DNA from: Opitutia bacterium UBA6410
Lineage (GTDB): Bacteria; Verrucomicrobiota; Verrucomicrobiia; Opitutales; Intestinicryptomonadaceae
Assembly: GCA_002437405.1 (NCBI GenBank)
Contig: DJPO01000074.1
Coordinates: 1-25,399, forward strand
Reading direction: 5' to 3'
Length of the DNA: 25,399 bases
Below, in pieces: positions 18,389 to 24,939 of the stretch; within the stretch, counting starts at the first letter, position 1, and every line of letters starts with the position of its first letter. A program made the position numbers and the translations under genes. Under the pieces are notes generated by a model. It worked only from the letters and a program-made list of their open reading frames with translations, had not been told where the DNA came from and did not search any database.

Positions 18389-20834
18389 CGCCAGATTTTC
18401 CCCCGAAAGAAACCGCCAAAAACGGCGCAATGCAAAGCGACGCGCAGAGAATCGAAAACACCGAAACCGCCGCCGCCACACCAAGCCCCGAAATCACCGT
18501 ATGCCGCGCGAGCGCGAGAGTCCCGAACGCCGCGATTGTCGTTATCGCGGAGAGCAAAACGGGCCCGCCCGCCGCGCGCGCGTTCGCGTTTTTGACCGCG
18601 CCGTAGAAAATCATAACCGCGTAGTCCTGCGCCAAGCAGACGGAAAAAATCACGAAAACGGAATTCGTGAGCGTGATTTTCGTCCCCGTAATTTCCATCA
18701 GCGCAAACGACCAGACCAACCCTACCGCAACGCAAAGCATAACCCCCGCCGCCGCCAAAACTGAGCGCAGCGCGTACGAAAGGTAAATCCCGACCGCCGC
18801 GAGCGACACGAGCGCGCATTTCAGGAAAATCGAGCGCGTAGTTTGCGAAATGTGCGTCTGCAAATATTGCATATCAAGCAAAAACGCCCCCGACTTCCCG
18901 ACCTGCGTCGCACTCCCGCCCGAAGAACCAACGCCAACCGCCGACCCCGCACCCGCGCCGTAGCGTCCGCCCGCAACGACGTCGGCGAGTTTGCCCAAAT
19001 CCGCGCCGCTTTCGACGGAAATCGGGACGCACAGCGCGCAGGTTTGCGAATCCCTAAAAATTCTCTTTGCGAAAATTTTGGACATTTGCGGGGAGTCGGA
19101 CAGCGCGACCGCCGAGCTGCGGGCGTTTTGGATTGCGTCGAGCGCGGGCTTGAACGCGGCGGGATTTATACCGTTTTCGCGCGCGACTTTCGAAACCGTA
19201 TCGGAAAATTCGCGTAGTTTTTCGGGAGTCCAGAAAGCTTCCCATTTTTCGAGATTTTTCTCGGCGGCAGCCGATGATTGCAAGAGCTTAGCCGTGCGAG
19301 AAATCTCCGCGCCGCCCAATTTTTCCGCGCGGGCACACGCGGCGGCAAGCTCGGTTGCGGCTTCGTCAAAAGTGCGCCCGTAGGCGACGATTTGCGGGGA
19401 GGAAACCGCCACCCCCCACGCGGCTCGAACGCGCAAGTCCGACTGTTCGAGCCGCTCGGATTTGGAGGCGAGCGACGACACCGCGCCGTCGAATCCGACC
19501 CGCAACGCAAGCGGCAACGCGGCTAATGCGAGCAGGCAGGCGGCGGCGGCAAAAACGCGCGGGCGTGCGAACTGGAGCAAAAGAACTTTGTCGGCGATTC
19601 TTTCGAAAAAAGTCGGGCGCGCGCGAGCGCGCGAAAGCGCGGTTGCAAAGGCGGGCAGGACAAAGACGGAGACTGCGGCTGTAGCCGCAACCGACACAAA
19701 CCCGAAAAGTCCCAACTGCGCCATCGCGCCGCCGAGGTATGCGATTATCGCAAAGGCGGTGAGCGTCGTAAAGCATATCGCAAAAATCGGCGAAGAAAGC
19801 GAGTCCGCCGTCTTCTGCGCTTCGGGGATTGAAATTTTTCCGCGCGAATCGAGCGGGTACAAAATGTGGAGCGCGTAGTCGATTCCAACCCCCGCGGCAA
19901 TCGACGCAAACGCAACCGACAACGCCGAAACCTGCGAAAACGCACACCGCAAAACGCAAAACGCCGCGACCGTCCCCATCAAAGTCGGTACTGCCGCCGC
20001 GAGGGCGAAAACCCGATTGCGGAAAGCCGAAACGCACACCGCCAAAATCAGGGCGCAGGTTATCGGCAGACACCGCGAGGAATCCGCGCGCGCTATTTGC
20101 GCGTTGTCCGCCGACATCGCGTAAGCGCCGATGTAGTCGATTTGCGCTTCGGGAAATTTTGATTTTGCGCGGATTATTGCGCCGTCGGCAAGTGCGCAAA
20201 CGCGGACGGCGAAATCGGAGTCGGCGGCATTGCCCGCGTACCGAACAATCAGCAAAAAATTCTCCCCTTTCGAATCCGCGAGCACCGCGCCGTCGGGCAT
20301 CGCACCCATCGTCGAAAAATCGCGAAGCCGCCCGACGACATCGGGAACACAGCCGAGCACGTCGCCGAAAAGCATTTTGCGGAAAATCCCTCCGCCGACT
20401 CCCGACATCTTCTTTTTATAATACTCAAAGCGCGCCCGAACCGCCGATTCGGAAGTCGCGGCGGACAAGTCGAAAGAGCCGTCGTAAAGAAGCGGATAAG
20501 CCCGCGCGATTTCCCCCGCAGCCTGCGCGGCATCGGGGTAGTCCGCCGTTTCGAAACCCGCCTCCGAAAGCGACTGCGCAAGGCTGCGGGCGCAGGCGCG
20601 CGCGTCCCTTCCCGAAACATTAAAATACAAAGTATCAGACCCGCCGAACCACTGCGAGGCGCGTTTGTAGTCGTCGAGCTGCGCGTCGCGGAACGGGAGC
20701 AAATCGAAAACGTCGGTTTTCATCGGAGTGCCGACCGCCGCCCAAAGCCCGAGCGCAAACAGCGCGGCGAGCGCAAGCCCGACAAGGAGCAAATGCGCGT
20801 AAACAAACCCGACGACTTTCCCCGCAATCTTCAT
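18378..20834 (-). CDS. MMPL/RND-type exporter
   Basis: An 818-residue polytopic transporter. The ATG at 20834 overlaps the glycosyltransferase stop (ATGA). The longer open frame to 21110 runs through that gene and lacks sense as a leader. Topology is the doubled RND pattern. TM1 is near residues 7-30, followed by a large periplasmic domain and a membrane block with SVAFASIAAGVGIDYALH. A second periplasmic domain and a second block with VFVIFSVCLAQDYAVM follow. Both blocks carry the TM4 Asp-Tyr pair typical of MmpL proton-relay sites. Such proteins move lipid-linked products outward through the inner membrane, and a predicted exporter of this type is a constant member of aryl-polyene loci. Its cargo here should be the product of this operon (inference). 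Confidence 0.9.
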   Translation of the reverse strand: MKIAGKVVGFVYAHLLLVGLALAALFALGLWAAVGTPMKTDVFDLLPFRDAQLDDYKRASQWFGGSDTLYFNVSGRDARACARSLAQSLSEAGFETADYPDAAQAAGEIARAYPLLYDGSFDLSAATSESAVRARFEYYKKKMSGVGGGIFRKMLFGDVLGCVPDVVGRLRDFSTMGAMPDGAVLADSKGENFLLIVRYAGNAADSDFAVRVCALADGAIIRAKSKFPEAQIDYIGAYAMSADNAQIARADSSRCLPITCALILAVCVSAFRNRVFALAAAVPTLMGTVAAFCVLRCAFSQVSALSVAFASIAAGVGIDYALHILYPLDSRGKISIPEAQKTADSLSSPIFAICFTTLTAFAIIAYLGGAMAQLGLFGFVSVAATAAVSVFVLPAFATALSRARARPTFFERIADKVLLLQFARPRVFAAAACLLALAALPLALRVGFDGAVSSLASKSERLEQSDLRVRAAWGVAVSSPQIVAYGRTFDEAATELAAACARAEKLGGAEISRTAKLLQSSAAAEKNLEKWEAFWTPEKLREFSDTVSKVARENGINPAAFKPALDAIQNARSSAVALSDSPQMSKIFAKRIFRDSQTCALCVPISVESGADLGKLADVVAGGRYGAGAGSAVGVGSSGGSATQVGKSGAFLLDMQYLQTHISQTTRSIFLKCALVSLAAVGIYLSYALRSVLAAAGVMLCVAVGLVWSFALMEITGTKITLTNSVFVIFSVCLAQDYAVMIFYGAVKNANARAAGGPVLLSAITTIAAFGTLALARHTVISGLGVAAAVSVFSILCASLCIAPFLAVSFGGKSGDGK

Positions 20835-21586
20835 TCCGAAACCGAAAGTTTGCAGAGGATTTTCTTCGAAAAAAATGTCGCCATAAACGAAAACTTCGCG
20901 TTCATAAGCGAAAATTTCGCGGTATCGACAATCGGACGGTAGTGCGACGCCTTCAAGCTCTCGGGAGTATAGACTGCGGGGATTGCAACTTCGCGCAAGC
21001 CGATTCCCGCCCACGCCGCGCGAACCAAAAGTTCGGCCTCGTACACGAATCCGCCGCCGCGAAGCCGCAATTTCGATATTTGCGCGAGCGGGTAGCAGCG
21101 GTATCCGCACTGGGTGTCCGAAAGTTTTATACCGGTTTCGTAGGCGAACCAGAAGTTGGAAAATTTATTCATAAACCTGCGCTCGGGCGGAATGTCGGCG
21201 GCGGAAAAATCGCGGACTCCGACTATGACGCACTCGGGATTTCGGCGGGCGGCGAAAACGAATTGCGGGAAGCTCGAGGTCGGGTGCTGCCCGTCGGCGT
21301 CGATTGTTATCGCGTGGGTAAATCCGCGCGCGGCAGCCTCGGCGAATCCCGATTTCAGAGCCTCCGCCTTGCCGCGGTTTGCGTCGGAGCGCAACACGCG
21401 CGTGCGGCCGTCGGGCGCGGCGACGGGAACGTCCGAGCCGTCGTCGACGACAATCACGTCGACCCACTCGGGCAGCGAACGGACTACCCCCGCGAGTGTC
21501 TCGGCGTTGTTGTGGCACGGAATCAGCGCGCAAAATTTGGGCATATTCGCGCGGTCTTTGCTTTGCTCTTGAAAAGAATCTCCCAT
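20831..21586 (-). CDS. Family 2 glycosyltransferase (dolichol-phosphate-mannose-synthase-like)
   Basis: Cytoplasmic GT-A fold transferase that moves a sugar from a nucleotide donor to a lipid or polyprenyl acceptor. From the second possible start the protein begins MPKFCALIPCHNN and shows VIVVDDGSD and ITIDADGQHP (DxD metal site), then DTQCGYRCYP, as in DPM1/DPG synthase-like GT2 enzymes. Two starts are possible: ATG 21586 (251 residues) or ATG 21544 (237 residues). The second begins right at the fold and leaves a more usual divergent promoter gap, so I lean to it. It is the first gene of the minus operon, and its stop overlaps the exporter start by 4 nt. In related clusters a glycosyltransferase modifies the lipid anchor. 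Donor and acceptor are unknown. Confidence 0.9.
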   Translation of the reverse strand: MGDSFQEQSKDRANMPKFCALIPCHNNAETLAGVVRSLPEWVDVIVVDDGSDVPVAAPDGRTRVLRSDANRGKAEALKSGFAEAAARGFTHAITIDADGQHPTSSFPQFVFAARRNPECVIVGVRDFSAADIPPERRFMNKFSNFWFAYETGIKLSDTQCGYRCYPLAQISKLRLRGGGFVYEAELLVRAAWAGIGLREVAIPAVYTPESLKASHYRPIVDTAKFSLMNAKFSFMATFFSKKILCKLSVSE

Positions 21587-21596
21587 ATGTTAAATT
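21569..21596 (+). promoter_or_regulatory. Weak candidate promoter of the ACP-GcvT-thioesterase-FabG operon
   Basis: TTGAAA (21569-21574), 16-nt spacer, TAAATT (21591-21596). It would start transcription about 35 bases before ATG 21639. It lies inside the extra 14 codons of the longer glycosyltransferase reading, mildly favouring the shorter GT start. The AT-rich 21585-21640 stretch is the only plausible control region for both divergent operons. I saw no convincing minus-strand promoter. Confidence 0.3.
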
Positions 21597-21638
21597 TCGC
21601 AAATATTTTCTATAAACACCAACTTATTGCAAATACAA

Positions 21639-21920
21639 ATGGCAATCGACCGCAAAAAGCTCGAACGCAGAAAAGAAATTTCGGCGCAACTGAAGGAAAA
21701 ACTGATTGAGGCACTCGACATTCCATACGAACCCGCCGACATCGGCGCGGACACCGCACTCATCGGCTCGGGGCTGGGGCTGGACTCGCTCGACGTGCTC
21801 GAAATCGTGCTGTGCGTAGAAAACAATTTCGGGGTCAAGATTCCCGAAGGCGAGCTGCTCGCGCTGCGCTCGTTCAACACTCTCGTGGATTTCATAATTT
21901 CCGAACAGGACAAACAATGA
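21639..21920 (+). CDS. Acyl carrier protein (second)
   Basis: A 93-residue carrier protein. The motif GLGLDSLDVLEI puts the phosphopantetheine serine at Ser50. The ATG at 21639 is preferred over an in-frame TTG four codons earlier. It has a longer, more basic N-terminal helix (KKLERRKEISAQLKEK) than the other ACP of the locus, and the two are clearly different sequences. Each divergent operon therefore brings its own carrier, as in aryl-polyene systems that use two ACPs. Its stop overlaps the GcvT-like start by 4 nt (ATGA). First gene of the plus operon. Confidence 0.92.
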   Translation: MAIDRKKLERRKEISAQLKEKLIEALDIPYEPADIGADTALIGSGLGLDSLDVLEIVLCVENNFGVKIPEGELLALRSFNTLVDFIISEQDKQ

Positions 21921-22984
21921 GGGAACTTGCTTTAAAAAATTTCTGGGAAAAGCTCGGCGGACAATTCGGGACGCTCGGGTCGGGGCAATGCGCGGTTTCG
22001 TTCGGCGACGAGCGCGCGGAGTACGCGGCAATCCGCGAAAGCGTCGCACTGTGCGACGTTTCGTTCGCGCAGATAATCGAATTTTCCGAAGCCGAGGGAA
22101 TCGACTTCCTCGACACCGTTTTGGCGGCGAACATTTTGAAGTTGCGCTACGGGAGAATCATCGACACGTTCCTCGCCTCTCCCGACGGTAAAGTTGCGGC
22201 GGAGGCGTTTGTCGCGAACATCGACGACAAGGTTTTCGCGGTGCTCGAGTCCCTCGACGACGGCGCGGCAAAGCCGCTGATCGACGGCGGCGGGCGCGAC
22301 GTTTCCGCCGACTATGTGTCGCTGTCGGTCGACGGCCCGAAGGCGCGGGAAGTCGCGCAGGACATCTTCGGTTCGGACATTTTTAATTTGCCCTTCCCAT
22401 CCGTCGAAAAATACGAGTTCGACTCCGCCCCCGCGTACCTGATGCGTTGCGGCAAAACGGGCGAATTCGGATACACTTTCATAGTCCCGACCGCGAAAGC
22501 CGAAGCCATGGCGCAAAAGCTTTTGGATAGCGTCGGACGCTTCGGCGGGCGCGTCTGCGGAACGGCGGCGCGGGCTGTCGCGGAAATGGAAAGCGGATTT
22601 TTCAACGTCTACGCCGAGGGAGCGGAAGTCGGCGACCCGATTGCGCTTTCGCTGCAATGGCAGGCCGATTTTTCAAAGGAATCGTTCGCGGGTTTTGAAA
22701 ACATTTCTAAGTCGCGTGCGGACGGTGCAAAGGCCGCCATCACCGCAGTCGCTGGAAGCGGAGTCGCAAAGGGCGCGAAAGTCTACGACGGGGCAAACGA
22801 AATAGGGCGCGTCGTCTGCTCCGCGTTTTCGCCATCGCAAAACGGCAACATCGGGCTTGCGCTAATCGACGCCGAGTGCGCGTATCCGTCGCTCGAGCTC
22901 TCCTCCAAGCCCAACGGCGAATCCGACATCTTCACGGTTTCGCGCCCGACTGTCGTCTCGAAAAGCCTCACGGAACAAGTCTAA
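21917..22984 (+). CDS. GcvT-like (folate-binding aminomethyltransferase superfamily) protein
   Basis: A 355-residue cytoplasmic protein starting at ATG 21917. The GcvT fold is suggested by CDVSFAQIIEFSEAEGIDFLD near residues 40-60 (GcvT: DVSHM-G-DA-FL), CGKTGEFGYTF near 180, ARAVAEMESG near 215 and a C-terminal beta-barrel. Canonical GcvT transfers an aminomethyl group to tetrahydrofolate. Here the motif that usually reads DVSHM lacks the His, and the catalytic DD segment reads AE by eye, so ordinary glycine cleavage is doubtful. Relatives such as LigM move methyl groups between aromatic methoxy groups and folate. Sitting between an ACP (4-nt overlap) and a thioesterase (1-nt overlap), it may tailor the head group. 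That is inference. Confidence 0.8.
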   Translation: MRELALKNFWEKLGGQFGTLGSGQCAVSFGDERAEYAAIRESVALCDVSFAQIIEFSEAEGIDFLDTVLAANILKLRYGRIIDTFLASPDGKVAAEAFVANIDDKVFAVLESLDDGAAKPLIDGGGRDVSADYVSLSVDGPKAREVAQDIFGSDIFNLPFPSVEKYEFDSAPAYLMRCGKTGEFGYTFIVPTAKAEAMAQKLLDSVGRFGGRVCGTAARAVAEMESGFFNVYAEGAEVGDPIALSLQWQADFSKESFAGFENISKSRADGAKAAITAVAGSGVAKGAKVYDGANEIGRVVCSAFSPSQNGNIGLALIDAECAYPSLELSSKPNGESDIFTVSRPTVVSKSLTEQV

Positions 22985-23406
22985 TGCCGCGCCGAATCAC
23001 ACGCAGAATCGAAATCTCGCCCGAATTCAGGGACATCGACCTGATGGGCGTGGCGCACAACTGCGTGTACTTCGAGTGGTTCGAACGCGGGAGGCTCGCC
23101 CTGCTCTCCGAAGCTTTGGACTTCGAAACCGCACGGGAATTCGGAATCGCCGCCCCCGTCGCGAAAAATTCGTGCGAATACGAAATCCCCGTGAGGCTCG
23201 GCGACAGGCTCGAGCTAATCACGCGCCACAGAATCGACGACACCTACACGGGCAAACTGGTCTTCACGCACGAATTGCGCAACCTCGCAAACGGCGCAAC
23301 GCACGCCTTCGGGGAGTCGGTCTGCGCGATAATCGACATGACGACAATGAAGCCGCTCGCGCAAATCCCCGAGCGCGTGCGCGAAAAATACTACAATTTG
23401 AAATAA
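22984..23406 (+). CDS. 4HBT-family hotdog thioesterase
   Basis: A 140-residue protein from the ATG sharing one base with the preceding TAA. Residues 15-37 contain FRDIDLMGVAHNCVYFEWFE, the signature of the 4-hydroxybenzoyl-CoA/YbgC thioesterase family. Asp19 sits at the position of the catalytic Asp17 of Pseudomonas 4HBT. The single hotdog fold acts as a dimer or tetramer and hydrolyses acyl-CoA or acyl-ACP thioesters. A thioesterase of this family (ApeK) is part of aryl-polyene clusters, where it may remove stalled chains or release product. A hotdog dehydratase (FabZ/ApeI/ApeP type) was considered, but the signature fits thioesterase better. It is followed after 1 nt by the ketoreductase. 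Confidence 0.9.
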   Translation: MPRRITRRIEISPEFRDIDLMGVAHNCVYFEWFERGRLALLSEALDFETAREFGIAAPVAKNSCEYEIPVRLGDRLELITRHRIDDTYTGKLVFTHELRNLANGATHAFGESVCAIIDMTTMKPLAQIPERVREKYYNLK

Positions 23407-23407
23407 A

Positions 23408-24136
23408 ATGGAAAAGAAAACCGCGATAATAACAGGCGGCTCGCGCGGGATTGGCGCGGCGATAGTAAGAAAATTCGCGTCCGAAAACATCGACGTGTTT
23501 TTCACATACTTTAGCTCCGAGGACGCCGCCCGCAAACTCGCCGAAGAAACGGGCGCAACCCCGATCCGCTGCCAGCAAAACGACCGCGCCGAAATCGCAA
23601 AAACCGTCGACGCGGTTTTCTCCCAGCGCGGGAGAATCGACATTCTCGTAAACAACGCGGGAATCACGCGCGACAATTTTCTAATGCTAATGCCCGAGAA
23701 ATCGTGGGACGACGTGCTCGAAACAAACCTCGACGGCGCGTTCGAATGGACAAAATGCGTGTCGAAAAAAATGTACGCCAAGAAGTCGGGCGCGATTTTG
23801 TTCATCGCGTCAGTCTCGGGGCTGGTCGGGGTCGGCGGACAGACAAACTACGCCGCGAGCAAAGGGGCGATTTGCGCGTTCTCGAGAGCCTGCGCCGCGG
23901 AGCTCGGGGCGAAATCCATAAGAGTAAACACAATAGCCCCGGGGTTCGTCGAAACCGATATGACCGCGAAAATCCCGCGCGACATCGCCGCAAAACAAAG
24001 GGAGAGAATCGTTTTAAAACGCTTCGGCAAGCCCGAGGAAATCGCGGCGGTCGCGCACTTTTTGACCTCCGACGCAGCCTCCTACATAACCGGTCAGACG
24101 ATAATCGTCGACGGCGGACTCACGGGCTGCATTTAA
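23408..24136 (+). CDS. FabG-type 3-oxoacyl-ACP reductase
   Basis: A 242-residue short-chain dehydrogenase that reduces the beta-keto group of ACP-bound intermediates with NADPH. Cofactor motif TGGSRGIG (residues 9-16), NNAG (82-85), and catalytic Ser135, Tyr148 and Lys152 (NYAASK) are all present. The C-terminus ITGQTIIVDGGLTG is typical of FabG. Length is standard. It is the last gene of the plus operon and matches the ketoreductase (ApeQ type) of aryl-polyene loci. A housekeeping fabG is less likely given the 1-nt gap to the thioesterase. No terminator is visible before the AT-rich restriction gene 25 bases later. Confidence 0.94.
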   Translation: MEKKTAIITGGSRGIGAAIVRKFASENIDVFFTYFSSEDAARKLAEETGATPIRCQQNDRAEIAKTVDAVFSQRGRIDILVNNAGITRDNFLMLMPEKSWDDVLETNLDGAFEWTKCVSKKMYAKKSGAILFIASVSGLVGVGGQTNYAASKGAICAFSRACAAELGAKSIRVNTIAPGFVETDMTAKIPRDIAAKQRERIVLKRFGKPEEIAAVAHFLTSDAASYITGQTIIVDGGLTGCI

Positions 24137-24161
24137 ATCCTAAATTGCTGTGTTATATATA

Positions 24162-24875
24162 ATGGAATACAATTTACATTTTATAACTGAAAAAAAGTTA
24201 ACAGAAATATGCACCGATATTATACAAAAAGGACAATCGGCAATTTTTTATTCAGACGAAAAACTTTTTGACAATATTGTTGATCCGTTTTCAGCGTTAT
24301 TTGATTCGGCAATATCGGGAATAACCCTTTCTGAATGGATACAAAGAGAAAAAGCAAGACAAATGCAAAAATCTTTGCAGAATGCAATTGGCACATTTCA
24401 TCAAAATGTTATTGGCTCTATAATAGGTTGGGAAGATTTGGGAACTGGGAACATCGTGGATCTTAGGTGTACATCTAAAAAAATTCTTGCCGAAGTAAAA
24501 AACAAATGGAATACGACAAAAGGTAACCACAAGGTTAGAATATATGATGACTTAAAAAAAATCTTAACAAAACCACAATACCAAGGATACAAAGGATATT
24601 ACGTCGCAATTCTTTCCAAATCAAAAATCAATACCCCATTTACGCCTTCAGACAACGAAACAAGCACACGGAGAACTCCAAATAAAAACATTATTGAAAT
24701 TGACGGCGCGACATTTTACGACATCGCAACTGGAGAAAAAAATTCGCTCAAAAGACTATATCACACATTACCTTATATTTTAAGTAAGATATTAAAAAAC
24801 AATAATATTTTAAAATTTTCTCAAGATCCAATTTTCGATGTCCTTTCAAAAAATTCATTAGATTTGATGTCTTAA
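24162..24875 (+). CDS. Type II restriction endonuclease, Eco47II/Sau96I family
   Basis: A 237-residue protein from ATG 24162; a GTG four codons upstream is possible. The stretch IVDPFSALFDSAISGITLSEW (about residues 40-60), then NAIGTFHQNVIGSIIGWEDL, and later EVKNKWNTTKGNHK follow the Eco47II family closely. The last is probably part of the nuclease active site (Glu-x-Lys of a PD-(D/E)xK fold). Enzymes of this family cut GGNCC. The gene is AT-rich, unlike the biosynthetic genes just before it, so it marks an acquired module. A strong terminator follows, and then a C5-cytosine methyltransferase that should protect the host. The predicted specificity is inferred from family membership only. 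A TATAAT-like string overlaps the start codon but gives no usable leader. Confidence 0.85.
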   Translation: MEYNLHFITEKKLTEICTDIIQKGQSAIFYSDEKLFDNIVDPFSALFDSAISGITLSEWIQREKARQMQKSLQNAIGTFHQNVIGSIIGWEDLGTGNIVDLRCTSKKILAEVKNKWNTTKGNHKVRIYDDLKKILTKPQYQGYKGYYVAILSKSKINTPFTPSDNETSTRRTPNKNIIEIDGATFYDIATGEKNSLKRLYHTLPYILSKILKNNNILKFSQDPIFDVLSKNSLDLMS

Positions 24876-24914
24876 AAAAGAAAACCCTTGCATAACGCAA
24901 GGGTTTTCTTTTTT
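24874..24914 (+). terminator. Strong bidirectional terminator after the restriction gene
   Basis: A perfect 18-bp stem (24874-24891 with 24897-24914) and 5-nt loop ATAAC. The GC-rich inner part GGGTT-type core is flanked by A6 on one side and T6 on the other, so it works in both directions. It overlaps the last two bases of the endonuclease stop codon and separates transcription of endonuclease and methyltransferase. Confidence 0.92.
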
Positions 24915-24917
24915 ATA

Positions 24918-24939
24918 TCATAAATTTTAAAATTTATGA
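24918..24939. promoter_or_regulatory. Perfect 22-bp palindrome over the methyltransferase start codon (possible operator)
   Basis: Arms TCATAAATTTT and its exact complement meet without a spacer. The right arm contains the ATG at 24936-24938. It lies between the terminator and the HTH-methyltransferase. Type II methyltransferases with N-terminal HTH domains (for example the SsoII/EcoRII type) are known to repress their own genes through such inverted repeats. Here the function is inferred. AT-rich palindromes can also arise by chance. Confidence 0.4.

Noticed and set aside
20835..21110. Upstream extension of the MMPL exporter reading frame
   Set aside because: It lies entirely within the glycosyltransferase gene. 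The ATG at 20834 gives an ATGA overlap and a proper first membrane segment.
22984..23406. Reading the hotdog protein as the missing dehydratase
   Set aside because: The FRDIDLMGVAHN segment aligns with the 4HBT thioesterase signature including the catalytic Asp position. No FabZ-type His-(x)n-Glu pair was evident by eye.
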